Positions 58,296 through 64,000 of a stretch of DNA of 64,000 bases are shown here, in pieces. The position numbers and the translations under genes were made by a program. The notes under the pieces are model-generated. The model did not search any database and was not told the DNA's origin. It was given only the letters and a program-made list of their open reading frames with translations. The stretch comes from PALSA-555 sp963731625 (GTDB lineage: Bacteria; Actinomycetota; Acidimicrobiia; IMCC26256; PALSA-555). How positions within the stretch are numbered: position 1 is the stretch's first letter; each line of letters begins with the position of its first letter. The stretch spans positions 1,302,001 to 1,366,000 of the forward strand of contig CAVSWH010000001.1 in the NCBI GenBank assembly GCA_963731625.1, read 5' to 3'.

Positions 58296-58967
58296 GTGCG
58301 AGTCCTGCTGGTGGAGGACGACGCGTCGATCGCTGTCCCGCTGGCGAAGGGCTTGACCCGGGAGGGATTCGAGGTCGAGCGCCTGGTCCGCGGCGCGGCG
58401 GCGCTCGAGCGGCTCCAGGAGGCGCCGGCGCCCGACATGGTCCTCTTGGACCTCGGGCTGCCCGACGTCGACGGCTTCGACGTGTGCCGCCGGCTGCGCG
58501 CCGCCTCCGACGTCCCGATCATCGTCGTGACGGCTCGAGGCGAGGAGGTCGACCGGGTGATCGGCCTGGAGCTCGGCGCCGACGACTACATCGTGAAGCC
58601 GTTCGGCTTTCGGGAGCTGCTGGCCCGGATCCGCGCTGTCACGCGCCGTCGCGGGCCGCGCGCGCTCGACAGCACACCCCTGCAGGTCGGGTCACTGTCC
58701 GTCGACCCCCGCAGCCGCGAGGTGCGGGTCGGCGACCGGGAGGTTGCGCTGACGCCGAAGGAGTTCGACCTGCTGGCGCTGCTGGCCGAGGACCCGGGCG
58801 CCGTGTGGAGCCGGGGACGGATCCTCGAGACGGTGTGGGACCCCCACTGGTACGGACCGACGAAGACGCTCGACGTCCACGTGGCGTCCTTGCGGAAGAA
58901 GCTCGGCGACCCGGCATGGATCGAGACGGTGCGCGGCGTGGGCTTCCGGCTGCGGGCACGCTCGTGA
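58296..58967 (+). CDS. OmpR/PhoB-family response regulator
   Basis: A 223-residue protein. Receiver domain with acidic pocket (VEDD), phospho-acceptor Asp52 (VLLDLGLPD), Thr79 and Lys101 (IVKPF). The C-terminal winged helix-turn-helix has LTPKEFDLLALLAEDPGAV, KTLDVHVASLRKKLGD and RGVGFRLR. It binds DNA as a dimer after phosphorylation by the kinase encoded six bases downstream. Start GTG 58296. Confidence 0.93.
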   Translation: MRVLLVEDDASIAVPLAKGLTREGFEVERLVRGAAALERLQEAPAPDMVLLDLGLPDVDGFDVCRRLRAASDVPIIVVTARGEEVDRVIGLELGADDYIVKPFGFRELLARIRAVTRRRGPRALDSTPLQVGSLSVDPRSREVRVGDREVALTPKEFDLLALLAEDPGAVWSRGRILETVWDPHWYGPTKTLDVHVASLRKKLGDPAWIETVRGVGFRLRARS

Positions 58968-58973
58968 GCGGCC

Positions 58974-60404
58974 GTGCGTAACCGCTTGCTGCTCAGCTAC
59001 CTGACCATCACGATCCTCGTTCTCATCGGACTCGAGGTGCCGCTGGGGATCTCGTTCGCGCACTCGGAGCACCGCCGGCTGCAGCAGTCGGTGCACGAGG
59101 ACGCGGTCACGCTGGCCACGCGCGCCGAGGAGAACCTCGAGTCGGAGCCCGGCACGGAGGACGCGACGGAGCTGCAGGCGCTCGTCGTGCGGTACGAGCA
59201 CGAGACGGGTGACCGCGTCGTCGTCGCCGACGCGAGCGGCCACGGGCTCGCCAGCACCGAACCCCCGGACATCGAGCCGCACCCCGACGACCTGCTCGAG
59301 CCCCCGGACCTCGCACGGGCGCTCAACCGACACGAGTCGACCGGCACGCGCTACTCACGGACGTTGGGCTCGAACCTGTACTACGTGGCCCTCCCCGTCC
59401 TCGACCGGAACACGGTGGTCGGGGCCGTCCGAGTCTCCCGCTCGACGGCGTCGGTCGACGCCAGCGTGCGGAACAACTGGCTGCTGCTCGCCACGATCGG
59501 CGGCGCAGTGCTCGCGATCGTCCTCCTGGTGAGCCTCGTCGTCGCCCGCTCCGTCACCCGCCCGCTGGCCGATCTGGGTCACGCGGCGTCGCGCCTGGGC
59601 GAGGGCGACCTCGAGACGCGCGCCCCGGTCCCGTCGGGCCCGACCGAGGTGCGGGTCCTCGCCGAGGAGTTCAACACGACCGCGGAGCAGCTCGAGGAGC
59701 TCGTCGACGCCCAGCACTCCTTCGTCGCGGACGCGTCGCACCAGCTGCGATCCCCGCTCGCGGCGCTGCGCCTGCGCCTGGAGAACCTCGAGAGCGAGGT
59801 CGACCCGGCCGCGGCGGAGGACGTCGAGGGCGCCGGCGCCGAGGTCGAGCGCCTGAGCCGCCTCGTCGACGGCCTGCTCGCCCTCGCCCGTGCCGAGCGC
59901 AACCCGCCGGCGCCGGTCGACGTCGACGTTGGGGCGCTGCTCGCCGGCCGGCGGGATGCCTGGACCGCCTTCGCCGCCGAGCGCGACGTGACGCTCGACG
60001 CCGACGACGCCACGGGCCTGTGGGCGCGCGCCACGCCCGAACGCCTCGAGCAGGTGCTCGACAACCTGTTGAACAACGCCCTCGAGGTCTCCCCTCAGCG
60101 CGGCGCGGTCAGCCTGACGGCCCGCCCGCATCGGGATCACATCGAGATCCGCGTCCGCGACACCGGCCCGGGCATGCCGCCCGAGGATCGAGCCCGGGCC
60201 TTCGACCGGTTCTGGCGCGGGGCCGGCGCGTCGAGCGACAGCGGAGGCTTCGGGTTGGGCCTGGCGATCGTGCGCCAGCTCGTGACCGCCGACGGTGGCA
60301 CGGTCGAGCTGCGGTCACCGTCGGGCGGGGGGCTCGAGGCGCTGCTCACCCTGCGGCGCGGCGCGGCGCCTCCGGCCAGACCGGATCACGTCGACGCGCG
60401 CTGA
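58974..60404 (+). CDS. Sensor histidine kinase
   Basis: A 476-residue kinase. Two transmembrane helices (about 6-28 and 169-190) enclose an extracellular sensor of about 140 residues that is rich in acidic residues. A HAMP domain (about 191-245), HisKA with phospho-acceptor His256 (FVADASHQLRSPLAALR) and HATPase (NLLNNALEVS, DTGPGMPPEDRARAF, GFGLGLAIV) follow. The acidic sensor (SEPGTEDATEL, EPPDIEPHPDDLLEPPD) suggests binding of cations. Start GTG 58974, six bases after the regulator stop. The signal is unknown; gadB next door makes pH a candidate. Confidence 0.92.
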   Translation: MRNRLLLSYLTITILVLIGLEVPLGISFAHSEHRRLQQSVHEDAVTLATRAEENLESEPGTEDATELQALVVRYEHETGDRVVVADASGHGLASTEPPDIEPHPDDLLEPPDLARALNRHESTGTRYSRTLGSNLYYVALPVLDRNTVVGAVRVSRSTASVDASVRNNWLLLATIGGAVLAIVLLVSLVVARSVTRPLADLGHAASRLGEGDLETRAPVPSGPTEVRVLAEEFNTTAEQLEELVDAQHSFVADASHQLRSPLAALRLRLENLESEVDPAAAEDVEGAGAEVERLSRLVDGLLALARAERNPPAPVDVDVGALLAGRRDAWTAFAAERDVTLDADDATGLWARATPERLEQVLDNLLNNALEVSPQRGAVSLTARPHRDHIEIRVRDTGPGMPPEDRARAFDRFWRGAGASSDSGGFGLGLAIVRQLVTADGGTVELRSPSGGGLEALLTLRRGAAPPARPDHVDAR

Positions 60405-60424
60405 CGAGGCCCGGCTGCGTCCCC

Positions 60425-60850
60425 TTACATCGTGGCGGGATCGGGGCCATCGCGGCGGCGGTCGCGCGTGGCCTGCACCTGCTGCGCGAGCTGGGGCAGC
60501 TCGGCACACAACCGCTCGAACTCAAGGCGCCCGAGGAAGGCGATCGTGACCGCTGTGCGCGCCCGAACCGTCGCCGTGCGCCGTGGCGGGTCGTCCAGCA
60601 GCGCGACTTCACCGACGAAGTCGCCCGGCCCGAGCGTCGCCACGAGGTCGTCGGCCTGGCGCACGTCGACCTCACCCTCGAGGATGACGAGCAGTTCGTG
60701 ACCCGGTTCCCCTTCCTTGACGAGCACCTCTCCCGCGGGCTCACGAATGCGCCGGGCGAGTCGCGCGACGCGCGCCAGCTCGTCGTCAGCCAGGCTCGAG
60801 AAGATCGGGACCTGGCGCAGCTGCCCGCGCAGTGAGTTCCGGCGCCTCAT
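60425..60850 (-). CDS. Cyclic-nucleotide-binding (CRP-type) domain protein without DNA-binding domain
   Basis: A 141-residue stand-alone CAP-ED domain: VPIFSSLADDELARVARLARR, GEVLVKEGEPGHELLVILEGEVDV, and the phosphate-binding cassette GDFVGEVALLDDPPRRTATV, which contains the Gly-Glu and Arg positions expected for a ligand-binding site. No helix-turn-helix follows. It may regulate a protein partner; it lies 61 bases downstream of the NuoF-like gene on the same strand. Start ATG 60850. Confidence 0.82.
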   Translation of the reverse strand: MRRRNSLRGQLRQVPIFSSLADDELARVARLARRIREPAGEVLVKEGEPGHELLVILEGEVDVRQADDLVATLGPGDFVGEVALLDDPPRRTATVRARTAVTIAFLGRLEFERLCAELPQLAQQVQATRDRRRDGPDPATM

Positions 60851-60911
60851 CGCGTCGATCGAGGCGGCGCGCCCGGGCGTCCAGCCCGAGTGGCGAGCGG
60901 GCGGCGGGAGC

Positions 60912-62264
60912 TCACTGCCACCCCCGCTCGCGCGTCGCGTCGGGAAGCCGCAGCGATGGGGGTGGCGCGGCCCGGCAGCCGCCGTCGCGTCGGTGCCGGG
61001 TGATCTCGGCCGCGAAGACCGTCCGCGCGCTCCGGACGAACCCGACGACCCCGTCGGGATAGTGACACGCGCCTCGACCTACGACCAGGTCGCAGAGCTC
61101 CTCCAAGCGACCGAGGGTCTGGCGATCTGGCACGCCGCGCGCGACGCGGTCCAGGGTGTCGGCCAGCGCGGCCAGCCCGTAGAGGCAGGGACCGCACTGC
61201 CCGGCGCTCTCCTCGGCGAGGTAGCGGGCGATCTGCGCGGACGCGGCGAGGCCACAGCTCGCGGCCGGGAACGCGTACACCAGCCCGCAGCCGAGCGCGC
61301 CACCGACCTCGTGCAGCGCAGCGTCCGTGAGCGGCAGGTCCCACGCGGCGGCGGCGTGCAACCACGTGCCGTAGTAGCCGCCGACGAGCACGGCGGACAG
61401 CTCGCTCGTCGGTCCGCCGGCCGCCATGACCGCCGAGCCGAGCGGCGTGCCGAACGCCACCTCGAGTACGCCGGGGTGCGCGACGGACCCGCCGACCGTC
61501 ACGAGCGCCGAGCCCGGCTCGTCCCTCGTGCCGAGCTGGCGGAACCAGTCGGCCCCGTATCGGGCGATGAGCGCGACGTGCGCCAGTGTCTCGACGTTCT
61601 GGACGAGCGTCGGCCGGCCGCCGACGCCCCGCTCGGAGACGCGTGGCGGCACGAATGTCGGCTTGGCGACCCCGGTGTTCACGAAGTTCACGAGCGCGGT
61701 GGCCTCCCCGGCGACGTAGCGACCGGGGACGCCTACGACTCGGAAGGGCACCGGGTCCAGCTCGGCTGCGGCGCGGGCCCGGATCGCCGTGTCGACGGCC
61801 ACGCGTGCCGCCCGGGCCGGGCGCTCCACCGCGACGATGACCTCGGATGCGCCGACGGCCTCGGCAAGGAGCGCCGCTCCGTCGAGCACGAGGTGGGGCA
61901 GGGCACACAGGAGCAGCTTGTCCTTCTGGCTGGCTGGTTCGCCCTCGGCGCCGTTCGCGACCACCACCGGCCAGCCCCCGTGGTCGCTCACGGCGCGGAC
62001 CTTGCGCGCCGTCGGGAACGCGGCGCCACCGCGCCCACGCAGGCCGGCGTGCTCGATCGTGTGGACGAGCGGTCCCGGCCCGCGCCGGGTCATCCCCCGC
62101 CAGGGCGGGCTGCCGTAGTGCGCCACGTGGGCCCGGAGATCCATCGTCGCGCCCGGCCGGTAGCCGTCGAGGAGCCGGGGCAGGCCGACGGGGACGCGGC
62201 GCGCGACACGGCCGCGTCGGGTGTGCTCATCGCTGTCGTCGCGCGACATGACGAGTGCGGGCAC
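60912..62264 (-). CDS. NuoF-like NADH-binding flavoprotein (Complex I 51-kDa-type)
   Basis: A 450-residue protein from GTG 62264, chosen because AGGAGGT lies just upstream. GLRGRGGAAFPTARK (about 74-88) and VVVANGAEGEPASQKDK form the FMN/NADH site. The iron-sulfur region reads ESAGQCGPC: Cys357 and Cys360 are present, but the first ligand of the usual SCGKC is Ala354; Cys391 (ELCDL) and Cys400 (GACHYPDG) follow. The nearby ApbE flavin transferase suggests a membrane flavin electron-transfer system rather than Complex I; no nuoE or nuoG is adjacent. It should pass electrons from NADH to an unidentified acceptor. Confidence 0.8.
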   Translation of the reverse strand: MPALVMSRDDSDEHTRRGRVARRVPVGLPRLLDGYRPGATMDLRAHVAHYGSPPWRGMTRRGPGPLVHTIEHAGLRGRGGAAFPTARKVRAVSDHGGWPVVVANGAEGEPASQKDKLLLCALPHLVLDGAALLAEAVGASEVIVAVERPARAARVAVDTAIRARAAAELDPVPFRVVGVPGRYVAGEATALVNFVNTGVAKPTFVPPRVSERGVGGRPTLVQNVETLAHVALIARYGADWFRQLGTRDEPGSALVTVGGSVAHPGVLEVAFGTPLGSAVMAAGGPTSELSAVLVGGYYGTWLHAAAAWDLPLTDAALHEVGGALGCGLVYAFPAASCGLAASAQIARYLAEESAGQCGPCLYGLAALADTLDRVARGVPDRQTLGRLEELCDLVVGRGACHYPDGVVGFVRSARTVFAAEITRHRRDGGCRAAPPPSLRLPDATRERGWQ

Positions 62265-62607
62265 GATCACCTCCTCGGAGGAACTGCAGCGGCAGCGTCG
62301 CAGGCTGGCTCCCACCACAGCCCCAACGGATGGCAAAGTCCCGTCCAAGATCGACGGGGGCGCGGTAGTCCGGTTGGCTGCATACACTCGAAGCGGCGCT
62401 GCACGCGCCGATTGGTCTCGCTACGGCTGATGGGTGTCGAAATCGACGAATCCGCCCCCCGACGACCGCGGGCTGTGCGCGGCGAGCGCGACGCGCCGCT
62501 CAAGATCCGGTTGCCCGCTGAGGTCGCGCTGCGGGCCATGCTCCAGGTTCGAGACGGCCGTTCCGCCCTCCGCACGCTGCGGCGATGACCACCGTCGCGG
62601 TGCGCCG
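62265..62607. other. 343-base intergenic segment with no confident gene
   Basis: It holds the upstream region of the NuoF-like gene (RBS AGGAGGT at its left edge) and a moderately AT-richer stretch around 62325-62430. A 52-codon frame on the plus strand (62431-62588) and a short minus-strand frame overlap here, but neither has an RBS or recognisable sequence, so I do not call them. Confidence 0.5.
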
Positions 62608-63195
62608 TCAGCGGAGCGATTCGCCCGAGGCCGGCCCATCCGGCGAGCGTGCGTCCGCTGCGGGCGGGACGCGGGGCTTGGGCCCGGTCGACGCGCCGAG
62701 GAAGAACGCGTCGCCGCGGATCGACTCGACGAGGAGCGACGCCATCGGCTCTTGCCGCATGGCGTCACGGAGGCGCAGCACCATCGCCGACGCCGTCTTC
62801 GCCGTGACGCCGTAGCGCCGCTCGATGTCCCGGGCGGTGAGACCGTCGGGCGACGCGCACGCCTCGGCCACGACCCGGATCCAGGTGCGGACCGGGACCC
62901 TCGTGCCCTGCAGGATCGTGCCCGTCAGCACTGAGAACTGCTTGCGGCACGTGGCGCACTTCCAGACCCGCCGGCGCGTGAGCCGCCCGGTGCGCGTGGC
63001 TCGCCCACCGCCTCGGGGCGCCAGGAAGTAGGGCCGACGGTCCGAACCGCAATGCGGGCAGACGGGCTGGTCGCCCCACCGCAGCGTCTCGAGCAGCCGG
63101 TACGCGGACGTCTCGTCCCGGACCTGGTCGATCGTGACGGGTGCTGGGGTCGGATCCGCAGCTCGACCCTCCCCTCGGCCGATGGGTTTGTCAAG
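62608..63195 (-). pseudogene. Fragment of an IS1595/ISXO2-like transposase: zinc ribbon and helix-turn-helix only
   Basis: The open frame reads VTIDQVRDETSAYRLLETLRW, then PVCPHCGSDRRPYFL and VWKCATCRKQFSVLTGT, i.e. the CPxCG/CxxC zinc ribbon of IS1595-type transposases, followed by the helix-turn-helix LTARDIERRYGVTAKTASAMVL. The DDE-type catalytic domain that should follow is missing; after a degenerate VESIRGDAFFLG the frame ends in a short tail. No ATG, GTG or TTG precedes the zinc ribbon after the in-frame stop, the first possible start being GTG 62931 inside the ribbon. No terminal inverted repeats were noticed. A decayed element is most likely; a domesticated DNA-binding protein is the alternative. 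Confidence 0.65.
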
Positions 63196-63299
63196 TCACA
63201 GTTTCTGGTCGTTTCTTTCCCGTTAGCTGGGGACGGCCACGACACTCGTCTGGAACCCTGAACCAGGACACCCACAGAACCCTGGAGGCATCCCCCACC

Positions 63300-63623
63300 A
63301 TGCGATTTCGCCCGACCGACCGAGACGATGGGCTGCGCCGGGTCTCCCGCCTGACCCGCTGGCTGGCAGCTGGCGGGGTGGCGCTCCTGGGCGTGTTCTC
63401 GGGGCTCGTCGCCTCGGCGCTGCCGGGGACCTCCGGCACCGCGAGCGGCTCCTCGCAGCCGACGACCCCGACGACCCCGAACACCAGCCCGAGCCCGTCG
63501 GTCACGCCCCAGACCAGCCCGGCCGTGCCGAGCGACCCGAGTGTCACGGACCCCAACCTCGCGCCGGCACCGCCGCCCGTCGTGTCGCACCACCAGAGCG
63601 TGGCCAACTCGGGCGGGTCGTGA
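63300..63623 (+). CDS. Small single-pass membrane protein with Pro/Thr/Ser-rich tail
   Basis: A 107-residue protein: basic N-terminus (MRFRPTDRDDGLRRVSRLTR), one transmembrane helix (WLAAGGVALLGVFSGLVASAL), then an external low-complexity tail of Pro, Thr and Ser ending PPPVVSHHQSVANSGGS. GGAGG precedes ATG 63300 at a longish spacing. The TGA overlaps the GTG of the ApbE gene (63620-63623), so the two are coupled. It may be a membrane subunit or anchor of the flavin redox system; histidines near the end could bind metal or heme. Confidence 0.65.
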   Translation: MRFRPTDRDDGLRRVSRLTRWLAAGGVALLGVFSGLVASALPGTSGTASGSSQPTTPTTPNTSPSPSVTPQTSPAVPSDPSVTDPNLAPAPPPVVSHHQSVANSGGS

Positions 63624-64000
63624 CTGACGCCTGGCCAACCGTCTCGTTTCCCGCGCTCGGCACCACTGCGACGCTTGTCGTCACCGACGAGACGGTCCTC
63701 CAGGAGGCTCGCCGAGTGCTCGACGCCGTCCTCGCCGAGGTCGACGAAGCCTGCAGCCGGTTCCGCGCGGACTCCGAGCTGATGCGCGTGAACGCCCACC
63801 CCGGCGAGGTCGTGCCGGTCGGACCGGTGCTCCGGGACGCGCTCGACGTCGCACTCCGCGCGGCGCGCCTGACCGACGGCGACGTGGATCCCACGGTCGG
63901 GCGCGCAGTGCGCGTCCTCGGCTACGACCGCGACTTCTCGTCGGTGCCCGCTGCCGGGGACGCGCTCACCTGCGTCGTGGCCCGCGTGCCCGGCTGGCAG
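63620..64000 (+). CDS. apbE: FAD:protein FMN transferase (ApbE), 3' truncated by window edge
   Basis: 127 residues are visible from GTG 63620. WPTVSFPALGTTATLVVTD is the N-terminal strand, ACSRFRADSELMRVN the conserved S-R-F/L region, and AARLTDGDVDPTVGRAVRVLGYD the T-x-G-x-F/V-D-P-T-like loop of ApbE. It attaches FMN covalently to Thr/Ser of partner proteins (NqrC/RnfG/FMN-binding domains), so a flavinylated substrate is probably encoded just beyond the right edge. The C-terminal half with the rest of the active site is outside the window. Confidence 0.82.
   Translation, partial: MTDAWPTVSFPALGTTATLVVTDETVLQEARRVLDAVLAEVDEACSRFRADSELMRVNAHPGEVVPVGPVLRDALDVALRAARLTDGDVDPTVGRAVRVLGYDRDFSSVPAAGDALTCVVARVPGWQ

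Noticed and set aside
62431..62588. 52-codon plus-strand frame in the gap upstream of the NuoF-like gene
   Set aside because: No RBS, no recognisable motif, and overlapping frames of equal quality on the other strand.
1..64000. CRISPR arrays, tRNA or rRNA genes, prophage or integrative element ends
   Set aside because: No regularly spaced repeats, no tRNA-like cloverleaf with CCA-type ends, no integrase, and no att-like direct repeats were seen on reading the window. A tRNAscan and repeat search would settle it.

Overview
The window is 64 kb of very GC-rich DNA (roughly 70% or more by eye) with tightly packed genes, many GTG and some TTG starts, four-base ATGA/GTGA overlaps and numerous transmembrane Ser/Thr protein kinases. 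The gene content (Amidohydro_2 proteins, medium-chain dehydrogenases, TauD and P450 oxygenases, sulfotransferases, an Mtb12-like secreted protein, an ECF transporter) points to an actinobacterium, most like soil or aquatic lineages related to Acidimicrobiia or Thermoleophilia. That placement is inference; there is no rRNA or tRNA in the window. I found no prophage, CRISPR array or complete insertion sequence.

Layout. 1-7.2 kb: an amidohydrolase cut by the left edge, a CitE/HpcH-like lyase, a two-gene ECF transporter in which an S-like membrane domain is fused to both ATPases, a secreted Mtb12-like protein, a zinc alcohol dehydrogenase and a VOC protein, closed by a strong bidirectional hairpin terminator. 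7.2-18.6 kb: accessory catabolism and redox genes (two small unknowns, sulfotransferase, NlpC/P60 hydrolase, TauD oxygenase, P450, GNAT protein, two more amidohydrolases, enoyl-CoA hydratase). Inside this stretch lies the most notable locus: a ResA/TlpA-like redox protein whose frame is interrupted by one in-frame UGA exactly at the active-site cysteine, followed by a hairpin that fits the bacterial SECIS rules. It is read here as a selenoprotein (14826-15893). Just upstream is the remnant of a luciferase-like monooxygenase with its middle deleted.

18.6-34.3 kb: a NYN nuclease-like protein, a SHOCT membrane protein with a coupled 31-residue membrane peptide, a glycosyltransferase-like membrane protein, an alpha/beta hydrolase and a DsbA-like protein, then a signalling island. 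This island holds three Ser/Thr kinases (two membrane anchored, one soluble with DLG in place of DFG), a fused FHA-transmembrane-HtrA protease, a zinc-ribbon/FHA adaptor, a CPA2 antiporter with a cytosolic USP-like half, and a flavoprotein-like enzyme apparently in one minus-strand operon with the soluble kinase and the FHA adaptor. 34.4-54.3 kb: lipid phosphatase, DUF1254 protein, several oxidoreductases, a phosphoglycerate mutase behind a short coupled upstream ORF, a fourth amidohydrolase, a diguanylate cyclase, a second antiporter, a cupin, dienelactone hydrolase, PPOX and nitroreductase proteins.

54.3-64 kb: a coupled MarR-ABC exporter pair, each interrupted by a single-base frameshift; glutamate decarboxylase; an OmpR-type two-component system; a cyclic-nucleotide-binding protein; a NuoF-like flavoprotein; an IS1595-type transposase fragment (zinc ribbon and helix-turn-helix only); and the start of an ApbE flavin transferase cut by the right edge.

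Two regulatory patterns recur. At least ten genes that lack a Shine-Dalgarno sequence have a TANNNT hexamer ending 5-9 bases before the start codon, the signature of leaderless transcripts. An almost identical 19-bp perfect-arm palindrome (TTGAGTAG-N3-CTACTCAA) occurs twice, 12 kb apart, each time upstream of a minus-strand gene for a small or membrane protein of unknown function.
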